Source: Paractinoplanes abujensis
Lineage (GTDB): Bacteria > Actinomycetota > Actinomycetes > Mycobacteriales > Micromonosporaceae
Length of the DNA stretch: 64,000 nucleotides
NCBI RefSeq assembly: GCF_014204895.1
Contig: NZ_JACHMF010000001.1
Coordinates: 2,356,001 to 2,420,000 of the forward strand
Reading direction: 5' to 3'
The notes below the pieces were generated by a model. The model was not told the origin of the DNA. It did no database searches and saw only the letters and a program-made list of their open reading frames with translations. Below, piece after piece: positions 8,988 through 18,085 of the stretch. Positions within the stretch are counted from its first letter, which is position 1; each line of letters starts with the position of its first letter. The translations under genes were made by a program, and so were the position numbers.

Positions 8988-9668
8988 GTGATCGACATCG
9001 CCCCGATCGCCGGCCTGACCCACCCCCGCGCCGTCATCCTGCACGGCTCCCTGGCCGCCGGCGGTTTCCGCCCCGGCCACAGCGACATCGACCTGCTGGT
9101 AGTGACCGACGATCCGTTGACCGACAAGCAGATCACCGCCCTGGAGTCCTACGCCCGCACCGCCGACCTGGGCGACGCGGCCGGCCTGGACCTGCACGTC
9201 GTCACCACCGCGGTGGCCCGCAACCCCACCCCCGCTCCCCCGCTCGACCTCTTCATCGGCCGCCAGGCCACGATCGAGATCGAGACCCGGGTCCCCGAAG
9301 CCCCCGACCTGCCCGCCGAACTCTCCATGGCCCGCGCCCAGGGCCGCTCCCTGCTCGGCCCCACCCCACCCGAAGTCCTCTCCCCCATCCCCGGCACCTG
9401 GATAGTCACCCGCGGCCGCCACTGGCTCCGCACCTGGCTGACCCGCACCGACGACGCCGCCCACGCCGGCTTCATGCGCCAGACCGCGTGCCGCATCTGG
9501 CATTTCGCCGCCACCGGCCGGTACTGCTCCAAGCAGGAAGCTCTCACGTGGGCTCACACCCAGGACCCCACCCTGGCCGGAGCCGACCTGACCCGCCTGC
9601 TCACCACAGTCCTGGAAAAGACAAGTCCCGGCCCCGTACGCCAGGAGGACCCCCACCCCTTGCCGTGA
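8988..9668 (+). CDS. Nucleotidyltransferase-domain protein (AadA-like fold)
   Basis: A 226-residue protein with the polymerase-beta nucleotidyltransferase signature near its start: LHGSLAAGGF followed by SDIDLLVV, giving the G-S helix and the D-x-D metal ligands. The rest is helical and resembles aminoglycoside adenylyltransferase-like proteins with a C-terminal helical domain. It may transfer AMP to a small molecule or protein; antibiotic resistance cannot be claimed from sequence. The GTG start giving VIDIAPIAGL is chosen over an upstream in-frame ATG that would add a low-complexity tail. Confidence 0.8.
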   Translation: MIDIAPIAGLTHPRAVILHGSLAAGGFRPGHSDIDLLVVTDDPLTDKQITALESYARTADLGDAAGLDLHVVTTAVARNPTPAPPLDLFIGRQATIEIETRVPEAPDLPAELSMARAQGRSLLGPTPPEVLSPIPGTWIVTRGRHWLRTWLTRTDDAAHAGFMRQTACRIWHFAATGRYCSKQEALTWAHTQDPTLAGADLTRLLTTVLEKTSPGPVRQEDPHPLP

Positions 9669-9840
9669 CGCACCGCGCCGCCGTAGCGAGCGGCCGCTCG
9701 CGCGATACCGACCATGTCCGGGCCCAACCGGCCGCTCCCAGCACAGGCCCACCCGAGCGCAGGCCCACTCCCGGCACAAGCCCACCCGACCGCACACCTG
9801 CAAAGCGCGAGACTCCCTCAGCGCAAGACCCTCCGGGCGC

Positions 9841-9965
9841 AAGATCACCCCAGCGCGAGACCGCCGGCCCGCGCCTCCCCGGCTCAAGACCGCCCCAGCG
9901 CGAGACCGCCGGCCCGCGCCTCCCCGGCCCAAGACCGCCCCAGCGCGAGACCGCCGGCCCGAGGC
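9841..9965. repeat. 45-base tandem repeat, 2.8 copies
   Basis: Units start at 9841, 9886 and 9931. The second and third are identical over their first 32 bases, and the first differs from the second at only three positions. Because 45 is a multiple of three, every frame reads as a 15-residue repeat; on the minus strand it gives GPAVSRWGGL-type units, but that frame lacks any recognisable domain. Confidence 0.85.
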
Positions 9966-10261
9966 CCTCCCAGCCCTGGACCCGTCGAGCGCGGGACCAC
10001 GCGGCGCAGGCCCCGCCCGGCGCAGACACCGCCCAGCGCACACCAACCCAGACCCGCTCGGAGCAGACCCGCCCCGCGCGGGCCGCCCTGCCCAGGCCGC
10101 CCTGCCCCAAGCTCGGCCCACCGCGAGCCCGCCCCGGACCACCGCAACCGCGGCCCACAACGGGCTCCCCCGCCTCGAGCTCAGCTCCCGTCGGCGCGGT
10201 CGAAACCGGGGATCGAAGCAGGCAGCCCAGACCCTACAGGCCTTCGGGGGACAGCCCCGAG

Positions 10262-10358
10262 TTATCCACAATGGCCGGCAGTCCACAGGCCCGCCGTGAA
10301 GATCGCTGCATCTCGGTAGAATGGCTGGTGGCGGGGGACCCCCGGTGGAGGGCGGGCC
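10262..10358 (+). repeat. Paired TCCACA-box element, copy A
   Basis: TTATCCACA at 10262-10270 equals the classical DnaA box and is followed, with a ten-base spacer, by GTCCACA at 10281-10287. About 50 bases on lies GGGGGACCCCC and the block CCCCCGGTGGAGGGCGGGCC ending at 10358. Copy B at 61014-61107 has the same order, the same spacing and an identical 20-base final block. The function is unknown; this is a dispersed intergenic repeat. Confidence 0.65.
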
Positions 10359-10384
10359 ATGCGCCAGGGCGGGCCATGCGCCAG
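10351..10384. repeat. 17-base tandem repeat, two copies
   Basis: GGCGGGCCATGCGCCAG occurs twice head to tail at 10351-10367 and 10368-10384, with a partial third copy after it. It grows directly out of the conserved GGCGGGCC end of repeat element A and is absent from copy B, so it is probably a local duplication. Confidence 0.8.
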
Positions 10385-10687
10385 GGCGGGCCGCAGAGGG
10401 CCTGCGCCGGGCCGCGACACCATCGGTCCGCGCCCGCGGGAAGGTCGGGTCCAGTCTCATGGCGCGTCAGGGTCCGCGGTGGCTGGTTGCCGGTGCAGGC
10501 GTCCGTCGGCCACCTGCCCGAGAGTGACCAACGCGGCACCGGTTGCCGCGGGCCGTGACGGTTCTCGCGGCCGGCTCAGGGCGGGCAATGATCACTTCGT
10601 CGCGGACGAGCTGACGCACTGCGGCGAGGCCGGGCACGGCGATCGCGGCTCGACCTGAGCGAGCCGGACGTCGGGCCCAGCGCGCGT

Positions 10688-11902
10688 TCAGCGGCGCCGG
10701 AACTGGTGGGTCAGCACGTACTTGGCCACCCCGTTCCCGATCCGTGCGCCCTGCACGTCGGCGCTGCGGTAGTGCACCCCGCCCCAGATGCGGGCCTCCA
10801 CGACCTCGTCCAGCGCGGACGAGAAGCTGCGGAAGTGCCGCGTGGTCCCGGCGTCGGCGCTGTAGGCACTGAACGGGATGTCGTCGCGGCCGAAGAACGA
10901 GCGCATCGTGTACATGATCGTGGAGGTGGAGCACGTGTGGCCGGACGTGTAGTCGGGGAACGGCGGCGTCACCAGCAGCGGCAGCCACGACGGGTCGGAT
11001 GTCGCCTGTACCGCGGTCACCGGGCGCCAGAAGTTCCAGTGTTTCTTCTCGTTGAAGCAGGCGATCAGCGAGTCCGCGTTGGCGATCTCGGCCATGGCGA
11101 AGAACCGCGCCGCGGCCAGGGTGCTCAGGTGCTGCCGGTCGGCGACCTGCCGTTTGATCTCCCATTCGGTCAGCCGCCGGTCGTGCCACCAGATCGCGGC
11201 CGACGTCTGGTCGGCCGTCCGTACGGTGCTCGCCACTGCGCCCAGGGCTTTGACCTCGGCCAGGTCGCGGGCCCAGGCGGCACTGGTCAGGGCGGGCGGC
11301 CCGGCGGTGCGGAACAGGTCGCCGCGCGGGATCACGAAGGGGCGCATGTCGCCGACCCAGGCGCCGTCGGCGGCCAGGGTGGGTGGGGTGGGCCGCCATT
11401 GGCCGGGCGCGGCCGACGCGTTCCAGGTCTTGCCGGCGAACGCCCCGTCCCCGGCCCGGGCGGCGATCATGGCCGCGGCCGCGTCGGCGCCGGCCCGGAT
11501 GCCGCCGTTGCGGGCCCGGCCGGGCGGGATCGTGGCCAGGGCGTCGGCGTACATCTGGTCGAGGGAGGCACTTTGGGCGGGGAACAGCGACAGCAGCACC
11601 CGGTAGGCGGCCGAGGCCACGGCGGCGTCGAGCGAGTCACCCCGGTGGCCGCGCGGCGCGGTCAGGTACGGCTCGTAGGGCGTGCCGGCGATGGCGTTGA
11701 CGGCGTCGTAGATCGCCCCGTGCACCATGGCGAAGCTGCGCGGGGCCACGTACGGCGCCTGCTTGGCGACCTCGTAGATGGCCTGTTGCGCGTGGCTGTT
11801 CCACAGCACAACCGGATTGGGGCGTGCGGTGGCGGCCCGGGCCGGCACTCCGATCCCGATCAGCGCGACTGCGAGGACAAGGGCATACCATCGTCGAGCC
11901 AT
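10688..11902 (-). CDS. Secreted vanadium-dependent haloperoxidase / PAP2-family protein
   Basis: A 404-residue exported protein. A signal peptide (MARRWYALVLAVALIG, cleavage near VPARA/A) precedes an all-helical domain. The vanadate/phosphate pocket residues of the PAP2 superfamily are visible: KKHWNFWRPV, PDYTSGHTCSTS and GVHYRSADVQG. This family includes vanadium chloroperoxidases and acid phosphatases, so the reaction could be halide oxidation or phosphate release. The ATG at 11902 is chosen because a GGGGGG ribosome site lies six bases upstream; another ATG two codons earlier has no room for one. Divergent from the endonuclease V gene. Confidence 0.85.
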   Translation of the reverse strand: MARRWYALVLAVALIGIGVPARAATARPNPVVLWNSHAQQAIYEVAKQAPYVAPRSFAMVHGAIYDAVNAIAGTPYEPYLTAPRGHRGDSLDAAVASAAYRVLLSLFPAQSASLDQMYADALATIPPGRARNGGIRAGADAAAAMIAARAGDGAFAGKTWNASAAPGQWRPTPPTLAADGAWVGDMRPFVIPRGDLFRTAGPPALTSAAWARDLAEVKALGAVASTVRTADQTSAAIWWHDRRLTEWEIKRQVADRQHLSTLAAARFFAMAEIANADSLIACFNEKKHWNFWRPVTAVQATSDPSWLPLLVTPPFPDYTSGHTCSTSTIMYTMRSFFGRDDIPFSAYSADAGTTRHFRSFSSALDEVVEARIWGGVHYRSADVQGARIGNGVAKYVLTHQFRRR

Positions 11903-11996
11903 GATCATCCCCCCGTGGACGTCTTCCGGAGCCAGCCTCGCGGAATCTCCACAGCGGACACAAGTGGCCCGGAAAAGGTCGGAGGGATCCACTGCG

Positions 11997-12641
11997 GTGC
12001 AGGACGCCGAGCGGCTGCAGGACGAGCTGAGACAACGCGTGGTCCGGACGTCGGCCCCGATCGCGCTGCCCCGGACGGTGACCGGGCTCGATGTCACCTA
12101 CGAGACGGGCTCGGACCGGGCCGTGGCCGCCGCCGTCGTGGTCGACGTCGCGTCGCTGGCCGTGGCCGAGGTCGCGATCCATCGGGGGCTGGCCGATTTC
12201 CCGTACGTCCCCGGTCTGCTCGCGTTCCGGGAGGTGCCCCTGCTCGTGGCGGCCGTCGAGAAGCTTGCGACACCGCCGGCCCTGCTCGTCTGCGACGGTT
12301 ACGGCCTGGCCCACCCGAAGCGCTTCGGCCTGGCCAGCCACCTCGGTGTGGTCCTCGACCTCCCCTCGTACGGGGTGGCCAAGACCGCTTTCGTCGGCGC
12401 GTTCACACCCCCGGCCGAGGCTCGCGGCTCGCACGCCGACCTCACCGACGACGGCGAGGTGATCGGCAGTGTGGTGCGCACGCAGACCGCGGTGAAACCC
12501 GTCTTCGTCTCGGCCGGGCATCGCATCGGTCTTGCTGACTGCATTTCCTTGACGCTACGGCTGAGCGGCCGCTATCGCATTCCGGAACCAACCCGTCAGG
12601 CCGACATCGAATCCCGGAAAATACTTCGCGAATGGCAGTGA
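11997..12641 (+). CDS. nfi: Endonuclease V
   Basis: A 214-residue DNA-repair nuclease that nicks near deaminated bases, especially deoxyinosine. The family landmarks are present: GLDVTYE with the first catalytic Asp, ADFPYVPGLLAFRE (the PYIPGLLSFRE-type wedge segment), LLVCDGYGLAHPKRFGLASHLGV with the second Asp, and GVAKT. The GTG start at 11997 is taken because GGAGG lies upstream and homology begins soon after; another in-frame GTG at 11964 is possible. It stands alone between a secreted enzyme and a sulfotransferase. Confidence 0.93.
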   Translation: MQDAERLQDELRQRVVRTSAPIALPRTVTGLDVTYETGSDRAVAAAVVVDVASLAVAEVAIHRGLADFPYVPGLLAFREVPLLVAAVEKLATPPALLVCDGYGLAHPKRFGLASHLGVVLDLPSYGVAKTAFVGAFTPPAEARGSHADLTDDGEVIGSVVRTQTAVKPVFVSAGHRIGLADCISLTLRLSGRYRIPEPTRQADIESRKILREWQ

Positions 12642-12785
12642 CGACCACCCCTTTCGAGTGAACGGAAACCATTTCGGAGCGGAACCGAAGAAAGCCGGTA
12701 GCAGCGCTCTGAGCAGGCGTGACCTCAATATGGACGGAATCTCCGCCGGGACCGTCACGGGTGTTGCACAATGCATTCACAGGCG

Positions 12786-12798
12786 ACACCTAAGGTGT
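12786..12798. promoter_or_regulatory. Short palindrome upstream of sulfotransferase gene
   Basis: ACACCTAAGGTGT is a perfect inverted repeat with a single central base, 70 bases upstream of the sulfotransferase start codon. It could be an operator; nothing else supports that. It is AT-richer than its surroundings. Confidence 0.3.
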
Positions 12799-12868
12799 TT
12801 TGGCACGTTGAGCCCTCGAACCGACCGCGCCAGGCCCGTAGGCGCGCGGGGTGCACCGGGAGGCGGCA

Positions 12869-13948
12869 ATGGCGAGACGCGTCTTTATTCATGTCGGCGC
12901 GCCGAAGACGGGCAGTACGTACGTGCAGAACGTGTTCTGGACCAATGTGGACGCGTTGCGCGAGGCCGGTATTCTGCTGCCGGGCAAATTCTCCGCGCAC
13001 GACGAGGCGATGGCCGACCTGCGCGAGCTGACGTGGCACGCCAACCCGGCGTGGTCGTGGGATAGGCTGGCGGCCGCGGCGGGCGAGTGGCCGGGCGACG
13101 TGGTCATCACCAACGAGGGCCTGGGCGCCGCCACCGACGCGCAGGCCGCCCGCGCGGTCCGCAGCCTGCGCCCGGCCGAGGTGCACATCCTGGTGGCGGC
13201 GCGCGACCTGTGGCGCACCTTCCCGTCGATGTGGCAGCAGAGCATCCGGGCCCGGGGCGTGTGGAGCTTCTCCGACTTCATCCGCGCCGTCGAGCGCGGC
13301 ACCTTCGACGACTTCTGGGAGCACCACACGGCCAACCGGATGCTGCGCCGCTGGGGTGACCTGGTGCCGGCCGGGCAGCGCCACCTGATCACGGTGCCCG
13401 GGCCGGGCATGCCGCGCGACACCCTGTGGCGGCGGTTCGCGGGCGTCATCGGCATCCCCGACGGCGTCTGCGACCTGACCGTGGCCGCCGGCGCCAACAC
13501 GTCGCTGGGCGCGGCCGAGGTCGAGGTGCTGCGCCGGGTCAACCGGGCCCTGGGCGACCGTTATCCGCACCGGGCGCCCTACCAGCGGGTGGTCCAGCGG
13601 CACCTGGTCGACGCGGTGCTCAAGCAGCGCACGAACGAGGTCCGCTTCGGCGTCGGCCCCGACCGCGCCGCATGGGTTCTCGACTTGGCCGAGCAGCAGA
13701 TCAAGGAGCTCGCCGAGTACCCGTGCGACGTGGTCGGCGACCTGGCCGAGCTGCGCCCGGTCGACGTCGCCCCGGTGCCCACCCCCGACCAGCTCCACCG
13801 CGACCAGGTGCTGGACGCGGCCATCGAGACCATCATCGGTATGATCGGCCACGCCGAGCAGCTCGATCTGCAGCTGCCCCGGCCCCGCGAGAGCCTGCGC
13901 CGCCGGGCCACCCGCAAGGTGCGCCGCGGGCTCAAGCTCTGGACCTGA
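12869..13948 (+). CDS. Sulfotransferase-like protein
   Basis: A 359-residue cytosolic protein. It opens with VFIHVGAPKTGSTYVQ, the P-loop-like motif that binds the 5'-phosphosulfate of PAPS in sulfotransferases. VHILVAARDLWRTFPSMWQQ matches the second conserved region (R-D-P-x-x-R-x-x-S-x-W type), giving the 3'-phosphate site. The C-terminal third is Arg-rich. Many actinomycete members modify cell-surface glycans or lipids; no acceptor is suggested by the neighbours. The ATG at 12869 is chosen for the GGGAGG site seven bases before it. Confidence 0.85.
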   Translation: MARRVFIHVGAPKTGSTYVQNVFWTNVDALREAGILLPGKFSAHDEAMADLRELTWHANPAWSWDRLAAAAGEWPGDVVITNEGLGAATDAQAARAVRSLRPAEVHILVAARDLWRTFPSMWQQSIRARGVWSFSDFIRAVERGTFDDFWEHHTANRMLRRWGDLVPAGQRHLITVPGPGMPRDTLWRRFAGVIGIPDGVCDLTVAAGANTSLGAAEVEVLRRVNRALGDRYPHRAPYQRVVQRHLVDAVLKQRTNEVRFGVGPDRAAWVLDLAEQQIKELAEYPCDVVGDLAELRPVDVAPVPTPDQLHRDQVLDAAIETIIGMIGHAEQLDLQLPRPRESLRRRATRKVRRGLKLWT

Positions 13949-13984
13949 GCCCCGTTTCCCGGCTGGGCGAGCCCGCGGCAGGAC

Positions 13985-15448
13985 TCAGAACGGGTAGGCG
14001 GCGGCCTGCGACCGTACGGTGATCCAGCGGGTCTCCGTGAACGCCTCGATGTTGGCCGCCGCGCCGCCGAAACGCGAGCCCGTGCCGGACGCCGCGACCC
14101 CGCCGAAGGGCGCGTTGGCCTCGTCGTTGACCGTCTGGTCGTTGATGTGGACGATGCCGGTCGGGATCCGGTCGGCCAGCTCGACGCCGCGCATCGCGTC
14201 CCGCGTGACGATGCCCAGAGACAGCCCGTACTCGGACGCGCCGGCCAGGGCCACGGCCTCGTCGAGGCGGCTGAACTTGGCCACCGGCGCGACCGGCCCG
14301 AAGATCTCCTGCGCGAAGGCCGGGGTCGACGCGGTCACGCCGGCCAGCACCGTCGGCCGGTAGAACAGCCGGTCGTACTCGCCGCCCGCGGCCAGCCGGA
14401 CGTCGCCGCCCACGCTCCCGGTGACCAGGCTGTGAATCTTGTCGCGCTGCCCGGCGTCGATGATCGGGCCCAGTGCCACCTCGTCGCGGGCGGGGTCGCC
14501 GACCGGCAGTTTGGTGGCCTTGTCGGCCAGGCGTTCGACGAAATCGTCGTACAGGCTTTCGTGCACCAGGTGGCGGCCGGTGGTCATGCAGATCTGGCCC
14601 TGGTGGAACCAGCTGCCCCAGGCGGCCAGGTTGACCGCGCTGTCGACGTCGGCGTCGGACAGCACCACCAGCGCCGAGTTGCCGCCCAGCTCGAGGTGGG
14701 CCCGCTTGAGGTGTCGGCCCGCGAGCTCGCCGACGCGGCGGCCGGCCTCGGTGGAGCCGGTGAACGAGAGCACCGGCACCCGCGGGTCGGTGACCAGTGC
14801 CTCGCCGACGTCACGGCCGCCCGGCAGCACCTGCAGCAGCCCGTCGGGCAGGCCGGCCTCCTGGAAGATGCGCGCCAGCACGAGGCCGCCCGTGACCGCC
14901 GTACGGGGATCGGGTTTCAGCAGCACGGCGTTGCCCAGGGCCAGCGCGGGCGCCACGGAGCGGATGGCCAGAATGATCGGCACGTTGAACGGCGCGATCA
15001 CGCCGACCACCCCGACCGGCGTGCGGCGGGTCATGGACAGGCGCGGCTCGCCCGAGGGGATCAGCTCCCCGTACGGGCGGCCGGGCAGCGACGCGGCCTC
15101 CCAGCACTCCTGCTCGGCGGTGTGCACGGCGAACCCGGCCATGCCGGGGACGGCCCCGACCTCGCGGATGTTCCACCACGAGATCTCCTCGGCGTGCTCG
15201 GCCCACAGGGCGGCCGCCTTGCGCAGGACGGCGGCCCGGGCGAAGTGCGGCCGCGCGGCCCATTCCTGCTGCGCCTCGGCGGCGGCGCGCGCGGCGGCCT
15301 CCACGTCGGCCGGCGTGGCCAGCGCGACCCGGCCCAGGGTGCCCCCGGTGGCGGGCTCGACCACGTCGACGGTCTCGCCGCTGCCGGCGCGCCATTCGCC
15401 CTCGGAGAAGAGCAGGTCGTGCCAGCGGGACGGTTCGAGCAGCGCCAT
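13985..15448 (-). CDS. Aldehyde dehydrogenase (benzaldehyde dehydrogenase type)
   Basis: A 487-residue NAD(P)-dependent aldehyde dehydrogenase of normal length. The catalytic Glu is in LELGGNS and the nucleophilic Cys in GQICMTT; the cofactor loop FTGSTEAGRRVGE and the C-terminal NDQTVNDEANAPFGGV agree with the benzaldehyde/vanillin dehydrogenase branch. It should oxidise an aromatic aldehyde to its acid. It lies 67 bases downstream of the IclR gene on the same strand and is probably its target and co-transcribed with it. Confidence 0.92.
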   Translation of the reverse strand: MALLEPSRWHDLLFSEGEWRAGSGETVDVVEPATGGTLGRVALATPADVEAAARAAAEAQQEWAARPHFARAAVLRKAAALWAEHAEEISWWNIREVGAVPGMAGFAVHTAEQECWEAASLPGRPYGELIPSGEPRLSMTRRTPVGVVGVIAPFNVPIILAIRSVAPALALGNAVLLKPDPRTAVTGGLVLARIFQEAGLPDGLLQVLPGGRDVGEALVTDPRVPVLSFTGSTEAGRRVGELAGRHLKRAHLELGGNSALVVLSDADVDSAVNLAAWGSWFHQGQICMTTGRHLVHESLYDDFVERLADKATKLPVGDPARDEVALGPIIDAGQRDKIHSLVTGSVGGDVRLAAGGEYDRLFYRPTVLAGVTASTPAFAQEIFGPVAPVAKFSRLDEAVALAGASEYGLSLGIVTRDAMRGVELADRIPTGIVHINDQTVNDEANAPFGGVAASGTGSRFGGAAANIEAFTETRWITVRSQAAAYPF

Positions 15449-15515
15449 CGTGGGGCTCCCTTCAAGCAGGTGGCCCGACGATAGGCAGGTGTGTCCCGCG
15501 GATCAACACGGTGTT

Positions 15516-16298
15516 TCACATACTCGAACGAAATCCGAGCTGGTGCGAGATCTCGGCCGCGGTCCGCAGCAGCGGCGGGGAGAACCGGCTGACGATCGAC
15601 TCGACCGACGTGGCCCAGGTCGTCAGGTGCACGGCCAGGTTGATCGCCGCCACCACGTGACCCGAGCGGTCGCGGATCGGCGCGGCCAGCGAGCGCAGTC
15701 CCGGCGCGAGCTCCTCGTCGTTCACGGCCAGGCCGGCCTGCCGCACCTGGGCCAGGGCGGTCACGAGCTGATCCCGTACGGTGATGGTCCGTGGACCGCG
15801 GCGGGTCAGGTCCATGCGGTCCAGCAGCGGCCGCAGCGCCACCGGGTCGCGATGGGCCAGCAGCACCTTGCCCATCGACGTGCAGTAGGCGGGCAGCCGC
15901 GACCCCACGTGCAGGTTGAGGTCGACCGCGACACCGGTCTGGCGCCGGCTGCGGCGCCGCTCGACGTAGACGATGTCGGTCCCGTCGAGCACCGCCATGC
16001 TGGCCGCACAGCCCGTCTCGTCCGACAGGGTCTGCAGGTGGGCCGCGGCCACCCCGGTGATCTCCATCGAGCTGATCGCGGCGAAGCCCAGGTCGACCAC
16101 GCGCGGGCCCAGCGAGTACTTGCGGGTGTCCGGGTCCTGCTGCAGGAAACCCAGCCCGGCCAGCGTGGCCACGTAGCGGTGGGTGGTGCTGCGGTTCAGG
16201 CCGACCGCGCGGGCCAGGTCGGCGATGCCCAGCACCGGCCCGTTCTCGGCGAACTCGGTGAGGATGCGCAGCCCGCGCTCGAGCGACTGGGACGTCAT
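15516..16298 (-). CDS. IclR family transcriptional regulator
   Basis: A 260-residue regulator. The N-terminal winged helix (LERGLRILTEF through STTHRYVATLAGLGFL) precedes an effector domain with SMGKVLLAH and AAPIRDRSGHVVAAINLAV, both standard IclR landmarks. These proteins often sense aromatic acids, which fits the aldehyde dehydrogenase next to it. The start MTSQSLERG is preferred to one three codons upstream because GGGG then sits at ribosome-site distance. Divergent from the sulfatase-like gene with only about 50 bases between starts. Confidence 0.92.
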   Translation of the reverse strand: MTSQSLERGLRILTEFAENGPVLGIADLARAVGLNRSTTHRYVATLAGLGFLQQDPDTRKYSLGPRVVDLGFAAISSMEITGVAAAHLQTLSDETGCAASMAVLDGTDIVYVERRRSRRQTGVAVDLNLHVGSRLPAYCTSMGKVLLAHRDPVALRPLLDRMDLTRRGPRTITVRDQLVTALAQVRQAGLAVNDEELAPGLRSLAAPIRDRSGHVVAAINLAVHLTTWATSVESIVSRFSPPLLRTAAEISHQLGFRSSM

Positions 16299-16348
16299 TG
16301 GCCCCATTCTCGCTGAACCCGCGGCGGCCGCGATCCGTACCTCGGGGC

Positions 16349-17998
16349 GTGCCCGTTCGTCTTCGCCGTGCCCTCGCCGTCCTCCTCACCGTCCTCGCCG
16401 CCGCGCTGATCGTCGCCGCGCTGGTCGTGCCGGAGGCGATCGCGCGGCCCCGGCCGGGCGCGTTCCTGCCCGGCGCGTTCCTGCGGTTCCCGATCGAGAT
16501 CATCCTGTTCGGCGCGATCGTGTTCGCCCTGCCCGCGCGCTGGCGCCGCCCGTTCGCGGTGCTGTTCGGGCTCGGCGTGGGCATGCTGGTGATCCTCAAG
16601 GTGGCCAACGCGGGGTTCCGCACGGTGCTGGGCCGCAGGTTCGACCCGGTCGTCGACACCCCGCTGCTGCGCGACGGTTACAACGCGCTGACCGAGACCG
16701 ACGGCAGGACCACGGCCAACCTGTACGTGGTGGGCGCCGTCCTCGGCACTGTGCTGCTCCTGGCGGCCCTGGTCCTGGCCTCGCTGCGGCTCTCGCGCCT
16801 GGTCTCCGCGTTCCCCAGCCGGCGGGTCCTGGCCGGGCTGAGCGCCGTCTGGCTCGCGCTCGCCCTGTCCGGGGTCGCGCTGTTCCCCAACGCGCCGGTC
16901 GCCTCCGACTCGGCGATCGCGCTGCTCAAGTCGACCGCGCGGCAGGTGCCGCAGACGATCCGCGACGAGCGCCAGTTCGCCTCGGCGGTCAGCCACGACC
17001 CGTACGGCTCGGTCCCGCGGGCCGACCTGGTCTCGGGCCTGCGCGGCAAGGACGTGATCATCGGCGTCGTCGAGAGCCTCGGGCACAGCGCGCTGACCGA
17101 CCCCGGCATGTCCGCGATCGTCAACCCGGCCCTGGACGCGTCGGCCGCCCGGCTGGCCGCGAAGGGCTTCCACGCCCGTACGGGCTGGTTGACGTCCTCC
17201 ACGTACGGCGGGGGCAGCTGGCTCGCGCACGGCTCGTTCCAGTCCGGGCTGTGGATCACCACCCAGCAGCGCTACGACGGCATGGTCAAGGGCGACCGCC
17301 TGACGCTGACGCGGGCCTTCAAGGACGCGGGCTGGCAGACGGCCGGCATGGAACCCGGCAACACCAAGGACTGGCCGGAGGCGGGGTTCTACGGCTACGA
17401 CCAGGTCTTCGACGCCCGCACCATGGGCTACAAGGGCCCCAAGATGGGCTGGTCACGCATGCCTGACCAGTTCGTGCTGTCCACGTTCCAGAAGAAGGTG
17501 TACGCGACCGCCACCAAGCCGCTGATGGCCGAGATCACGCTGACCTCCAGCCACGAGCCGTGGACCCACGTCCCGTCGATGGTCCCGTGGGAGTCGGTCG
17601 GCGACGGCCGCATCTACGGCCCGCAGGTCGCCGACGCCCCCGACCGCTCGACCCTGTGGGCCGACAAGGTGGGCACACAGACCGCGTACGCCAAGACCCT
17701 CGCCTACTCCGTGGACAGCCTCACCTCGTGGGCCGCCACCTACGGCGACGACGACCTGGTCCTGATCATGTTCGGCGACCACCAGCCGATGTCCCGCATC
17801 ACCGGCAGCGGCGCCGCCCACGACGTCCCCGTCTCGGTCGTCGCCAAGGACCCCGCGGTGCTCGACCGCATCGCGTCCTGGGGCTGGACCGACGGCCTGC
17901 GCCCGGGCGACGCCCCGGTCTGGCGCATGGACGAGTTCCGCGACAAGTTCTTCGCCGCCTACGGCACCGCCGACGGCGTCGCCCTCGGCCCCCGCTGA
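16349..17998 (+). CDS. Membrane-anchored sulfatase-like (LTA-synthase fold) protein
   Basis: A 549-residue protein. Four N-terminal hydrophobic helices (about residues 8-30, 47-65, 70-88 and 125-150, plus one near 160-185) are followed by an alkaline-phosphatase-superfamily domain from DVIIGVVESLGHSAL to the end. Visible landmarks are YGGGSWLAHGSFQSGLWI around the expected nucleophile region, LTSSHEPW and MFGDHQP, the metal ligands typical of lipoteichoic-acid-synthase relatives. It probably transfers or removes a phospho-group on a cell-envelope polymer. GTG at 16349 is chosen; the longer frame would run into the IclR promoter and start. Confidence 0.8.
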   Translation: MPVRLRRALAVLLTVLAAALIVAALVVPEAIARPRPGAFLPGAFLRFPIEIILFGAIVFALPARWRRPFAVLFGLGVGMLVILKVANAGFRTVLGRRFDPVVDTPLLRDGYNALTETDGRTTANLYVVGAVLGTVLLLAALVLASLRLSRLVSAFPSRRVLAGLSAVWLALALSGVALFPNAPVASDSAIALLKSTARQVPQTIRDERQFASAVSHDPYGSVPRADLVSGLRGKDVIIGVVESLGHSALTDPGMSAIVNPALDASAARLAAKGFHARTGWLTSSTYGGGSWLAHGSFQSGLWITTQQRYDGMVKGDRLTLTRAFKDAGWQTAGMEPGNTKDWPEAGFYGYDQVFDARTMGYKGPKMGWSRMPDQFVLSTFQKKVYATATKPLMAEITLTSSHEPWTHVPSMVPWESVGDGRIYGPQVADAPDRSTLWADKVGTQTAYAKTLAYSVDSLTSWAATYGDDDLVLIMFGDHQPMSRITGSGAAHDVPVSVVAKDPAVLDRIASWGWTDGLRPGDAPVWRMDEFRDKFFAAYGTADGVALGPR

Positions 17999-18085
17999 CC
18001 CACGGCCGGCCCGGCCGAGGGCTTGGCCGGCGCCACCCGCCAGGGAAGACTGGGACGCCCGAGGCAGGCGTGGAGGAGCGAGCGG

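Larger units (their letters stand above)
9669..10687. other. Gene-poor 1 kb region with low-complexity repeats
   Basis: No reading frame here has the domain content or codon pattern of a real gene. The first 580 bases are C-rich on the plus strand and built of degenerate short repeats such as CCCGGCACAAGCCCACC; they read as Pro/Ala/Arg-rich peptides in all frames. The second part contains a TCCACA box pair, a conserved G/C hairpin block and 17-base tandem repeats (listed separately). The region lies between two convergent genes, so it may hold their transcription ends. Confidence 0.6.

Noticed and set aside
8914..8991. 25-residue frame starting MAKRAAVTSAKIAR
   Set aside because: Tiny, weak ribosome site, and it overlaps the nucleotidyltransferase start; at most a remnant.
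9841..9965. Possible CRISPR array
   Set aside because: Units are head to tail with no variable spacers, so it is a plain tandem repeat.
7602..10460. 952-residue minus-strand open frame
   Set aside because: It is a shadow of the GH26-like and nucleotidyltransferase genes plus the repeat region; composition is Gly/Arg-rich with no domain.
10234..10539. Small minus-strand open frame over repeat element A
   Set aside because: Crosses conserved repeat DNA and has no domain or ribosome site.
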